Assembly: GCA_013003115.1 (NCBI GenBank)
Contig: JABDLF010000053.1
Location: 1 to 54,423, forward strand
Origin: Gammaproteobacteria bacterium
Lineage (GTDB): Bacteria; Pseudomonadota; Gammaproteobacteria; Steroidobacterales; JABDLF01
Direction: 5' to 3'
Length of the DNA: 54,423 nt
How positions within the stretch are numbered: the stretch's first letter is position 1; every line of letters begins with the position of its first letter. This document shows positions 6,999 through 15,200 of the stretch, in pieces. A model generated the notes under the pieces. It was not told the DNA's origin and made no database searches. It saw only the letters and a list, made by a program, of their open reading frames with translations. A program made the translations under genes and the position numbers.

Positions 6999-7822
6999 GC
7001 GCGACGAACAACAAGGCGGCATTCCTGGGCTTTCTTGGCGACAGTGAATTCGCAGAGGGTCAGCTGGTTGCGAACGGCTTTGAGATACATGGTTTTTCCG
7101 CACGCAGCCCGCACAAGCAAACCGACAACGAAGACTCGGCCCTTGCCATGTCGTACGGAGAAAATGGCGTGATACTGGCAGTTGCCGACGGCGCCGGAGG
7201 GCTGCCTGCAGGTCGCAAAGCTTCAAATACGCTGATCGAGACTTTCATAGAAATGTTGCCGGACGCGGCGCAGGCAGCAATGCCCATGCGGGTGGCCATC
7301 ATCAGTGCCATAGAAGAAAGCAATCGTCGAATACAGGAATTCAGCAATGGCTCTGCGACCACCCTGACGGTAGCCGGGATCGAGGGCGACGAGCTGCGCC
7401 ACTATCAGATCGGCGATTCTGTCGCCTATCTCGTGGGGCAGCGAGGCAAGCTTAAAACCCAGACGATGCAGCATTCGCCGGTTGGTTTTGCCGTCGAAGC
7501 CGGGCTTATGGATGAGAAGGAAGCCATGACTCACGAAGATCGTCACTACGTTTCGAACTTCGTCGGCATCGCTGGCATGCGTATTGAAGTGGGCTCCGCC
7601 ATTCGGATTTCAGCAAGAGACACAATTCTTGTTGCCAGTGATGGTCTTGCAGACAATCTTCACATCGGCGAGATTATTGACATTGCACGTGCCGGGCCGC
7701 TGGGCCAATGCGCCGAAGAGCTTGGCGAGGCCAGCCTCGCGCGCATGACGATGCCGGCAGCAAACAGCCCTTCAAAAGCCGACGATCTTACGGTATTGAT
7801 TGCGCGACGCTGCCGGACATAG
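6995..7822 (+). CDS. PP2C-family Ser/Thr protein phosphatase
   Basis: A 275-residue PP2C/PPM phosphatase, the likely partner that reverses the upstream kinase. Metal-binding motifs are in order: NEDS (about 45-48), VADGAGG (about 63-69), GDS (about 143), SDGL in the C-terminal third and ADDLTVL near the end. It is soluble with no extra domain. Its ATG overlaps the kinase TGA by four bases. It converges on the GGDEF/EAL gene with only four bases between stop codons and no terminator between them. Confidence 0.9.
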   Translation: MSATNNKAAFLGFLGDSEFAEGQLVANGFEIHGFSARSPHKQTDNEDSALAMSYGENGVILAVADGAGGLPAGRKASNTLIETFIEMLPDAAQAAMPMRVAIISAIEESNRRIQEFSNGSATTLTVAGIEGDELRHYQIGDSVAYLVGQRGKLKTQTMQHSPVGFAVEAGLMDEKEAMTHEDRHYVSNFVGIAGMRIEVGSAIRISARDTILVASDGLADNLHIGEIIDIARAGPLGQCAEELGEASLARMTMPAANSPSKADDLTVLIARRCRT

Positions 7823-7826
7823 GTCC

Positions 7827-10283
7827 TTACATGCGGGTGAGCTGGCGCAGGCGAATCTTGCTGGTTGCGGTGGATAATTCCTGGAAGGATTGGCCGGCAG
7901 CGCTCTTGCCCGCAGCAGAGTAATCGAGCTCATGGAGCTTCTCATCGACGCGTTTCAGGTACCACTCCACAAAGTCGTCGGCAGTCATGGGCCGGCTGAT
8001 CATGTAACCCTGCACCATGTCGCAGCCATAGGCATCGAGTAGCGCCCAGGCGTCTTCCGTTTCCAGGCCCTCAGCAACGACTTTCAATCCCATATTGTGG
8101 CCGAGATTTATCGTCGATTTGACGATCAGGGCATCGCCACTTTTCGCCTTTAGCCCCTGCACGAAGGACTTGTCGATCTTGAGCTCATCCACCGGCAACT
8201 GCTTGAGCAGCGCCAGCGATGACTGACCGGTACCGAAATCGTCAAGCGAGAGCCGGACACCCAGTGCTTTCAGGCGTCGCAACACGCTGATTGCAACCTT
8301 CACGTCCTGCATGACGGCGCTCTCGGTGATTTCCAGCACAACGTTGGCCGGCTCTACCATGTAGTAGCTGAGAATTTGCGCAACCTTGTCCGGCAGATCC
8401 TGATTGAACAAATCGTTAGCTGAAAGATTAATTGCGGTAGTAACGTCGAGACCGTCGCTCGACCACTTGCGGCTCTGCTCGATAACGGTCTTTAGCGCAA
8501 ACTCGGTAAGTTTGCCAATATTGCCGGCCTGCTCAAGCAGAGGAATAAACTCGTCGGGGGGCAGGTATCCGAGCTGCGGATGATTCCAACGGATCAGGGC
8601 CTCCACCTGATTTGCCCTGCCTGTGCGCATCGACACCTTGGGCTGAAAAAGAACGTGCAGTTGTTTGGATTTTATCGCCAGCTCAAGGTCACTGATAATA
8701 GCCAGCTCGCGAAGATGCTCTTCGTCCTGGCCGGGCTCGTAAACCATCACGCTCTGGCCTTGCTTGCGCGCCTCTTTCAGCGCCACCTTGGTACGATGCA
8801 GCAGCGTATCGGGAGTGTCACAGTGCTGCGGAAAGAGTGCCACGCCGACATGCAGCTTCAGTTTGACCCGGCGATCCTTGAGGACTATATCGGCTTCAAG
8901 TGACGTCGCAAGGAACTCCGCAAGATGCGGGGCCAGCTTCTCATCGGCGTCCTCCATAATCACAAGGAACTTGTCAGAACTGTAGCGCGCGACCGTGTCC
9001 GAGACCCGGATGTTTGACGACAGTCGCCTCGCCACTTCTTTCAGAATGGCGTCTTCATTTTCAATCCCAAGGGTGCTGTTTTCCTTCACCTGTGTCAGGT
9101 CAACCAGGAGCGTGGCAACGGTGGTTTCCGACTTCATTGCCCGCTCAAATGCCACAATCAGTTTGTTCTTAACCGCGCTGCGATCAACAAGACCTGTGAG
9201 CTTGTCGCGCTCCGCCTGGCTGGCAATCTGGTATTCCCGTTCGGCAATTCCCTGCTGCATGCGATTGAATGTCCGCGCGAGCAAACCGATGTCATCCTCG
9301 CCGCCTACCGGCACTACCTTGGAATATTCCCCCCGCTCTATCCGGCGGGCCGCATCAAGCAGGTCACGGACCGGCTTGCGTGAGGTCCTGACCACCAGAA
9401 CCGCAACCACGGCGGCGAGCAGCACCAGCACCAGGGACAAAAGAACCAGTCGCAACTTGAGGGATTGATAAGGACCCAGTGCCGCGGCAACGGAAGTCTG
9501 GAAAACGGCCTGTACTGCGTTTTCCCCGCCGCCCGGCAAAGAGACCAGCCGCATCAGGTTTTCGCCTCCCTTGTCCATCAGGTTGCCGTCGACACCGGCC
9601 GGACCACTTATGCGCCTTGAAAACAGCACTGTAGATTTCTCAGCGAGGGTCGTGGCGAAGAAAGCCTCGCTGTTCGTGTCCGCCGCCGACCAGAACGAAA
9701 CATCCAGGCCCGTCATGGACTTGATATCGCCAGCCAGCGCGCTGTCAAAATCGTAGCCCATCACTATCCACGGCGCAGTGGCGACGGAATCGGGCCGCAC
9801 AAAAGCAAGCTGATAGGGTCGCTCGGCAATTGTCATGGCCACGAGGAATGTTTCCTTTGCAGCCTGCCTGTTCAGCAAGTCAGCGAGCAATGCGCGCTTC
9901 TCGGCGGCAACGAAACTCTTGTTGCTGGCAATGATGTCTCCATTCGAGCCAACCAGCATCGCGATATCAGCGCTCACATTCTGTGCACCGATGGCTAACA
10001 GGTTGCCGATGCGCTGCGCGTTATTCTCCTTCACAGAGGATGAGTAGTCTGCTAAACCTGCAACACGCTGAGCAGCGTTAACCAGCCGGTCATGGCGAAC
10101 CGCGACAAGTGAGTTGAAGTAGCGCTCGCCGATCTGCAGGCGACTTCCAAGCTCTCCGACCAGCTGCTGGCGCGTGGAGGTCAAGACAGTAGTAATCGTC
10201 GCAAACTGCGCCAACGCGATAACCCCAACCATGAAGATCAGAAGCATGTCGCGTCGGCTTACTCGCTTTCCGCCTAACCTCAT
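7827..10283 (-). CDS. Membrane GGDEF/EAL protein, probable c-di-GMP phosphodiesterase
   Basis: An 818-residue inner-membrane sensor. TM1 (about residues 15-35), a periplasmic sensory region of about 240 residues (Cache-like), TM2 (about 278-300), HAMP (about 298-350), GGDEF (about 355-520) and EAL (about 545-790). The GGDEF signature is degenerate (SSDKF near 436), so cyclase activity is unlikely. The EAL part keeps EALIRWNHP, EITES, DDFGTG, KIDKSF and VAEGLET, so it should hydrolyse c-di-GMP. ATG at 10283 with AGGAA upstream is preferred over TTG at 10289. A possible CRP-type site lies about 235 bases upstream. Confidence 0.9.
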   Translation of the reverse strand: MRLGGKRVSRRDMLLIFMVGVIALAQFATITTVLTSTRQQLVGELGSRLQIGERYFNSLVAVRHDRLVNAAQRVAGLADYSSSVKENNAQRIGNLLAIGAQNVSADIAMLVGSNGDIIASNKSFVAAEKRALLADLLNRQAAKETFLVAMTIAERPYQLAFVRPDSVATAPWIVMGYDFDSALAGDIKSMTGLDVSFWSAADTNSEAFFATTLAEKSTVLFSRRISGPAGVDGNLMDKGGENLMRLVSLPGGGENAVQAVFQTSVAAALGPYQSLKLRLVLLSLVLVLLAAVVAVLVVRTSRKPVRDLLDAARRIERGEYSKVVPVGGEDDIGLLARTFNRMQQGIAEREYQIASQAERDKLTGLVDRSAVKNKLIVAFERAMKSETTVATLLVDLTQVKENSTLGIENEDAILKEVARRLSSNIRVSDTVARYSSDKFLVIMEDADEKLAPHLAEFLATSLEADIVLKDRRVKLKLHVGVALFPQHCDTPDTLLHRTKVALKEARKQGQSVMVYEPGQDEEHLRELAIISDLELAIKSKQLHVLFQPKVSMRTGRANQVEALIRWNHPQLGYLPPDEFIPLLEQAGNIGKLTEFALKTVIEQSRKWSSDGLDVTTAINLSANDLFNQDLPDKVAQILSYYMVEPANVVLEITESAVMQDVKVAISVLRRLKALGVRLSLDDFGTGQSSLALLKQLPVDELKIDKSFVQGLKAKSGDALIVKSTINLGHNMGLKVVAEGLETEDAWALLDAYGCDMVQGYMISRPMTADDFVEWYLKRVDEKLHELDYSAAGKSAAGQSFQELSTATSKIRLRQLTRM

Positions 10284-10517
10284 CAACAAATTCCTGTAGT
10301 ACTGCCCGCTCAGCGCTTGACCATGGCGGCTGCACAGCTACGATGTTTCAGCCCGCTTGCTGCAATCGCCGAGGGCGACTGCACATTGAACATAAGCGTA
10401 GCGATATGCTCGCTTACATGGTGTGATCAACTACTCAGAATGCTTATGTGGGCGAGCAATTAAGACGAGGCGCAGAACGGCCGGATTTGTTGTGTTTTTT
10501 ACATAATTTTGTCGATG

Positions 10518-10539
10518 CTGTGCGACCCGGGTCACATTT
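10518..10539. promoter_or_regulatory. CRP-like site, 9/10 match
   Basis: The core TGCGA-CCCGGG-TCACA differs at one base from TGTGA-N6-TCACA, and the right flank ATTT also fits. It overlaps the stop codon of the chaC-like gene and is about 245 bases upstream of the GGDEF/EAL ATG. A 9/10 match is expected about once or twice by chance in a window this size, so this is weak on its own. Confidence 0.25.
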
Positions 10540-11080
10540 GGCGGAACACGGATGTTCGGCCACTCAACCAGCGCGAGATTCTGCGAGTATGCGCTTCACT
10601 CGCATTGAGCATGGCAAGCGCGGTGACCAGGCGTTCAAAATAGTCCAGGTTAGTGCCACTTGGGCCAACAGAAGAGGCGATGTGACTGGCGATGTCGCTG
10701 TGTGTCGATGGACCCAGATAATTTTTATTTGACGGATGCGCGATCCAGGTTGTAGCGGCAACGGCTTCCTGATTCCGACCCTGCACCTGTAATTGTTCGC
10801 GGACGTAGCCGCCCTGTTCCCGAACGTCGAGTGCCCGCAAGATCTGGTCAACCTTGTTCTCAGGCAACTCGTATACGATACCTGCGCAGCTGGCATTGGC
10901 CTGCTGCACGAGCGTCACTACCCTTCCGGGATTCGAAGCAGTACCGCGATGATCAGGCGACCCTTGCCAGAAGCGTCGTTTCCAGCCCTTCAGAAGCGCG
11001 GGCCGGCTGTTTTTGAATTCGAAGCCTGGTCGCCAGAGCAGCGAGCCATAAGCGAAGATTCGGGCAGGGCTATCAGTCAC
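10532..11080 (-). CDS. ChaC-family gamma-glutamylcyclotransferase
   Basis: A 182-residue ChaC/GGCT-like enzyme that would release 5-oxoproline from gamma-glutamyl compounds such as glutathione. The N-terminus has FAYGSLLWRPGF, the substrate-binding YGSL motif, and LDVREQGGYVREQL carries the expected catalytic Glu. GTG at 11080 overlaps the end of the AI-2E transporter gene by eight bases and gives MTDSPARIFAYGS, the family's usual beginning; the longer in-frame extension lies in the neighbour's coding region and is not real. Probably co-transcribed with the transporter. Confidence 0.88.
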   Translation of the reverse strand: MTDSPARIFAYGSLLWRPGFEFKNSRPALLKGWKRRFWQGSPDHRGTASNPGRVVTLVQQANASCAGIVYELPENKVDQILRALDVREQGGYVREQLQVQGRNQEAVAATTWIAHPSNKNYLGPSTHSDIASHIASSVGPSGTNLDYFERLVTALAMLNASEAHTRRISRWLSGRTSVFRQM

Positions 11081-12152
11081 CGGCGGCTTGAGAAGCGCTT
11101 TCGATGTCTCCTGCTCGTGGCCATGCGCGCACCACGGCGTTGATGACGGTCGCCAGGGGAATGGCAAAAAACACGCCCCAGAAACCCCACAGTCCCCCGA
11201 AGAACAGGATGGCGACGATGATTGCAACAGGATGGAGATTGACCGCTTCGCTGAATAAAAGTGGCGCCAGCAGATTTCCGTCAAGTGCCTGGATAATGCC
11301 GTAGGCAATCAGCACGTAATAAAAACTGGCGCTCACGCCCCACTGCGAATAGGCAACGAGGGCCACCGGGATAGTCACGACGGCAGCACCGACATACGGG
11401 ATCAGCACGGACAGGCCTGTTATGACAGAAAGCAACACTGCGTACTGCAGCCCGAGTATCCTGTAGACGGAATAAGCCACCACGCCGACAATGATGATTT
11501 CGTAGACCTTGCCCCGTACATAATTACCTATCTGGTCGTTGACTTCAGCCCACACGTCGTTGGCCAGCTGCCGCTGGCTGGGCAAAAAACTAGTCAGCCA
11601 GACAACAATCTTCTCCTTGTCCCGCACCATGAAAAAAACCATCAGGGGCACAAGAATGAGATAGACGATGATCGTGATCAGGGTCACCAGCGAGGTAACA
11701 GAATAGCTAAGCGCCCGCTGCCCGAACCCGATCAGTTCCGATCCGAGCGTCCCCATAAAATCACGGATCTGCACCTCGTTTACAAAAGCCGGGTATTGGC
11801 TCGGCAGCTGCAGCAGGAGCTTTTGCGCTTCTGAAACCATTCTGGGCACCTGCTGAAAAAGCTGACTCATCTGTCTGAACAGAAGCGGCAGCAAGCCGAA
11901 AGCCAGGATTAGCAGAACCGTCATGAAGGTCAGGAAAACCAGAGTCACGGCAGCGAGGTGCGGCAGCCCCGCATTCTCGAGGCGATGGACGATGCCCTGT
12001 AGCAGGTACGCCAGCACCACGGCCGCAATTACCGGCGCGAGCATGTTGCCAAAGAAATAGACGGTGGCCGTCAGCACAACCAGCAGCATCGATAAAATGA
12101 CGACCTGCGGATTAGAAAACTGTTCTCGAAACCAATTCTTCAGAAATTCCAT
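11073..12152 (-). CDS. AI-2E family (PerM-type) transporter
   Basis: A 359-residue multi-pass inner-membrane protein of the AI-2E exporter/PerM superfamily. About eight hydrophobic segments are visible, starting VVILSMLLVVLTATVYFFG and ending GFWGVFFAIPLATVINAVV near the C-terminus, the family's most conserved part. Substrate is unknown; members include the TqsA autoinducer exporter and ion antiporters. ATG at 12152 (MEFLKNWFREQF) is preferred; an in-frame TTG at 12221 touches the previous stop. It is downstream of the amidohydrolase and overlaps the ChaC gene. Confidence 0.88.
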   Translation of the reverse strand: MEFLKNWFREQFSNPQVVILSMLLVVLTATVYFFGNMLAPVIAAVVLAYLLQGIVHRLENAGLPHLAAVTLVFLTFMTVLLILAFGLLPLLFRQMSQLFQQVPRMVSEAQKLLLQLPSQYPAFVNEVQIRDFMGTLGSELIGFGQRALSYSVTSLVTLITIIVYLILVPLMVFFMVRDKEKIVVWLTSFLPSQRQLANDVWAEVNDQIGNYVRGKVYEIIIVGVVAYSVYRILGLQYAVLLSVITGLSVLIPYVGAAVVTIPVALVAYSQWGVSASFYYVLIAYGIIQALDGNLLAPLLFSEAVNLHPVAIIVAILFFGGLWGFWGVFFAIPLATVINAVVRAWPRAGDIESASQAAGD

Positions 12153-12217
12153 TCTGTATCCCGATTCATTAAACGCCGCGACGACAGCTGGCCGATTGCC
12201 TGGTCGAGCTGTTGCAG

Positions 12218-13906
12218 TCAATGATTCCTATCATAAACCCGTTGCCCTGCAAGCCACGTCTCCTGTACCTGCACTTGCCACAAATCCGACTTGTCTATGG
12301 CAAATGGATCCTGCTTCAGCAATATGAAGTCCGCCCACTGGCCGGGTAGCAAGCTGCCCACGCGGGTTTCTTCGCCTGCCGCAAACGCGGCGTCTCGCGT
12401 GAAGCCACAGAGCGCCGTTTCGAGGCTCATGGCTTCTGCCGCCCGCCAACCGCCCGGCGGCTCTCCCTGACGATCCTGCCGTGTTACCGCGGCATGAAGC
12501 CCGAAGAACGGATTCACCGGCTCAACCGGGAAATCGCTCCCGAAAGCCAGCTTCGCGCCTGTCTTGCGCAGTCTTTGCCAGGCGTATGCGCCGGCAAGGC
12601 GGTCGGGGTCAAGCCGTTCCTCTGCCATCCACATGTCGCTCGTTGCGTGAACCGGCTGCATGGAAGCAATAACGCCGAGCTGTGAAAAACGCGGAATGTC
12701 CTGCACTGACAGAACCTGTGCGTGCTCGATGCGATTTCGAAGGGGTGATTTCTCCCCCTTCTGGGCGCGAGCAATCGCGTTCAATGCGATGCGATTCGCG
12801 CGGTCGCCAATCGCGTGTATGGCCGCCTGGTAGCCGAGGCCATTGGCTTTTTGAATCCTCGCGAAAAGGGCATCCTCCTCCAGAAACAGCAATCCGGCCG
12901 TCTCGGGCCTGTCCTGGTAAGCAGAAAGCAGCGCGGCCCCGCGGCTGCCGAGCGCGCCATCCGCATAAATTTTCACGCTGCGAATGCTGATGCGGTCATC
13001 ATACAACCCGATTTCCGGTGCCCCCTGACGATCGAGATTGTCATCAGAATCGCTCAGCATGGCGTAGACCCGTAGCGTCAGGTCTCCACCGTCCGCCACG
13101 GACTTGAGAGCCTGTAGCTGTTCGAAGCTCGCGCCCGCCTCGTGAACGCCGGTCAGGCCATTGGCATTTGCTTCCCGAATCGCTATGCGGTAACCATCCG
13201 CAGCGCCTTCAATCGTGATTTTTGGAATATAACGAGTCACCAGCGTCTCGGCGTTATCGATCAGAATACCCGTCGCCTCTGCGTTCTCGTCGCGGAGAAT
13301 CTCGCCGCCGTTTGGCGATCTCGTCTGCCTGTTAATGCCAGCCTTTTCAAGCGCTGCTGTGTTTACCCAAACAGCATGGCCATCAACGCGCTCCAGCACT
13401 ACTGGCCGATCGGCAACGACTTTATCGAGGTCAGCGGCAGCAGGAAAAGTCTTGCTCGGCCACTGCATCTGATTCCATCCGCGCCCGAGAATCCACTCGT
13501 CGTCAGGCCTTGAATCTGCCCACTGTGCGAGTCTGTCCAGCGTCGTTGCAAGGTCGGGCGTGTTCGTGAGGTCGAGCTGTTGCCGCGCCTTGCCAAGAAC
13601 CTGCAGATGCGCGTGCGCATCAATAAGGCCGGGCCACAGCGTCATGCCCCCGGCGTCAATTCGCCGACCTGCGGTGGGCAGCACATCACAGTCTTCGCCT
13701 CGGCAGACAACCTTACCGGTGCTATCAAATCGCAGTCGATCAAATCGCGCGACGCCATTATCCGCACAAGCGTAGCCTTTGAAACCGAGTATCTCCGTGT
13801 TCCCGGCAATCTCGGACGGCGGTTGGGCGCACGCTGCGACCAGGAGCATGCAAACGCAGGCTGAGCCTATGCGGGTTCCGGATTTTGGCGAACACAGTTT
13901 TCGCAT
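12218..13906 (-). CDS. Amidohydrolase (YtcJ/amidohydrolase-3 family) lipoprotein
   Basis: A 562-residue metal-dependent hydrolase. The N-terminus MRKLCSPK... is a lipoprotein signal with lipobox LVAAC (Cys about residue 26), so it is exported and membrane-anchored. The metal site includes LIDAHAHL, AIHAIGDRANR, RIEHAQ and FGSDFPVEP. The family hydrolyses formamides and other amides; the substrate here is unknown. ATG at 13906 was chosen because it places the signal peptide at the N-terminus; the longer ORF to 14008 adds unlikely residues from an AT-rich promoter region. Confidence 0.88.
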   Translation of the reverse strand: MRKLCSPKSGTRIGSACVCMLLVAACAQPPSEIAGNTEILGFKGYACADNGVARFDRLRFDSTGKVVCRGEDCDVLPTAGRRIDAGGMTLWPGLIDAHAHLQVLGKARQQLDLTNTPDLATTLDRLAQWADSRPDDEWILGRGWNQMQWPSKTFPAAADLDKVVADRPVVLERVDGHAVWVNTAALEKAGINRQTRSPNGGEILRDENAEATGILIDNAETLVTRYIPKITIEGAADGYRIAIREANANGLTGVHEAGASFEQLQALKSVADGGDLTLRVYAMLSDSDDNLDRQGAPEIGLYDDRISIRSVKIYADGALGSRGAALLSAYQDRPETAGLLFLEEDALFARIQKANGLGYQAAIHAIGDRANRIALNAIARAQKGEKSPLRNRIEHAQVLSVQDIPRFSQLGVIASMQPVHATSDMWMAEERLDPDRLAGAYAWQRLRKTGAKLAFGSDFPVEPVNPFFGLHAAVTRQDRQGEPPGGWRAAEAMSLETALCGFTRDAAFAAGEETRVGSLLPGQWADFILLKQDPFAIDKSDLWQVQVQETWLAGQRVYDRNH

Positions 13907-13990
13907 CGTGCTAAAAAGATTGATAAGGAAAGAAAACTTATATATATTATTCACTTGTGGTCTCTTTCTAATGTAAAGTTGAAATATCTG

Positions 13991-14215
13991 ATGGAAGATT
14001 ACTTTCACTTGAACCTGAAGAAATTTATCGGCGAAGGCAGTATCGGGTCACAGAATGTTAAGCCCAATGCCAGGGCCGTGCCCAGTAAGGTAACAAAACC
14101 GGTCGAAGCGCGACGCGATAGCCTGTCAGCCAGGCCGGCAACATTCGCAAGTGCCGACAACACCGACCCTTACAATTCGACCGGACGGTTCAACCTGAAA
14201 AACGCCGACGGGTAG
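13991..14215 (+). CDS. Possible small hypothetical protein
   Basis: A 74-codon frame from ATG at 13991 to TAG. The C-terminal part (NTDPYNSTGRFNLKNADG) looks protein-like, with the DPYNSTGRF pattern seen at the ends of small proteobacterial proteins of unknown function. There is no clear ribosome-binding site, and the gene is isolated between two divergent units. It could be spurious. Confidence 0.4.
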   Translation: MEDYFHLNLKKFIGEGSIGSQNVKPNARAVPSKVTKPVEARRDSLSARPATFASADNTDPYNSTGRFNLKNADG

Positions 14216-14254
14216 CCCTGCGGACCCGTTTGCGACCGGTCGAATGGCCGATGA

Positions 14255-14280
14255 TTTTCACGAACCCCGGTTTGTGAAAA
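14255..14280. promoter_or_regulatory. 26-bp near-perfect palindrome upstream of SDR operon
   Basis: Arms TTTTCACGAACC and GGTTTGTGAAAA are separated by CC; 11 of 12 positions pair exactly and the twelfth is G opposite T. No T-run follows on either strand beyond the arm itself, so it looks more like a repressor operator than a terminator. It lies about 85 bases before the SDR ATG. Confidence 0.45.
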
Positions 14281-14363
14281 CAGCGCCCCTCCCCCCCTGA
14301 AAACGCAGCGGCTGTCGAACCATCATCGCGCTTGCTAAACTGCGCGCTCATCGCAGGAGCCTC

Positions 14364-15200
14364 ATGAAAATTTCCGCAGGAAGCACGGCCGTTGTTACCG
14401 GAGGGTCAAGTGGACTCGGCAGAGTGCTTTGCCTGGAGCTTGCCCGGCGCGGTGTTTCGGTCGCCATTGCAGATCGAGACGTCGGTGGCGCGGCGGAAAC
14501 CATGGCACTGATGCCGGCAGATCTATGTGAACTACCGCATTTCGCGGTGGCGTGTGATATCCGTCGCAATCAGGATTTCCTTGACCTCAGGAACGAGATC
14601 GGGGAGCGCTGGCAGGGACGTCTGAATCTCCTGGTTAACAACGCCGGAATTGCTCGCGCAGGCGACATTTCGCAAACAAGCGAAGATGACTGGCAGCTCA
14701 TGCTCGACACGAACCTCATGGGCGTGATCCGAGGATGCCGCGAGCTGCTCCCAGTTCTGCGCGCATCGGGAAACGGATATATCGTTAACGTCGCATCATT
14801 CGCCGGGCTGGCCAACGCCCCCGGGATGATCAGTTATAACGTTGCCAAGGCTGGTGTCATTGCGCTGTCAGAGAGCCTGCGCGGTGAACTGCGACCAATG
14901 GGAATTGGCGTGAGCGTGGCATGTCCGGCGTTTTTTGCCACCAATCTGTTGAACGATTTCAATGCGCCACCCGAGGTCACGCAAAAAGTGCAGCGAATGA
15001 TGCAGCGCTCGCGGGTCCAGGGCATCGATGTTGCGACAGACATCGTATACGCGATTGAACACGAGCGGTTTATGGTTATATCGCATGGCGAGGCCCGTCG
15101 GGCCTACCTGTTAAAAAGACTGCTGCCGGAATGGTTTTTTAAAGCAATTCAGAGACAAACATCAGGCCTCTACGGCAGCAGAAAAGGCGCGCACTCATGA
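14364..15200 (+). CDS. Short-chain dehydrogenase/reductase
   Basis: A 278-residue classical SDR. Cofactor motif TGGSSGLG (12-19), NNAG (92-95), catalytic Ser145, Tyr158 and Lys162 are all present. The sequence VAIADRD after beta-2 has an Asp that usually favours NAD over NADP. The longer C-terminus (EARRAYLLKRLLPEWFFKAI) resembles lipid-active SDRs, which fits its operon partners. ATG at 14364 follows a CAGGAGCC ribosome-binding site. Its stop overlaps the next start (ATGA). Confidence 0.9.
   Translation: MKISAGSTAVVTGGSSGLGRVLCLELARRGVSVAIADRDVGGAAETMALMPADLCELPHFAVACDIRRNQDFLDLRNEIGERWQGRLNLLVNNAGIARAGDISQTSEDDWQLMLDTNLMGVIRGCRELLPVLRASGNGYIVNVASFAGLANAPGMISYNVAKAGVIALSESLRGELRPMGIGVSVACPAFFATNLLNDFNAPPEVTQKVQRMMQRSRVQGIDVATDIVYAIEHERFMVISHGEARRAYLLKRLLPEWFFKAIQRQTSGLYGSRKGAHS

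Larger units (their letters stand above)
13907..14363. other. AT-rich intergenic region between amidohydrolase and SDR operon
   Basis: About 455 bases. The left 80 bases are AT-rich (TATATATATT near 13940) and probably hold the amidohydrolase promoter and a plus-strand promoter (TTGATA, 17 bases, TATATT near 13922-13951). A possible 74-codon gene follows (13991-14215), then a 26-bp near-perfect palindrome (14255-14280) upstream of the SDR gene, and a C-run near 14288. No other signal was seen. Confidence 0.5.

Noticed and set aside
10793-11143. Plus-strand frame over the ChaC gene
   Set aside because: Shadow of the ChaC-family enzyme; no conserved features.
14553-14568. CRP-like TGTGA-N6-TCGCA
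   Set aside because: A 9/10 match inside the SDR coding region; it shows how often such near-matches arise by chance.
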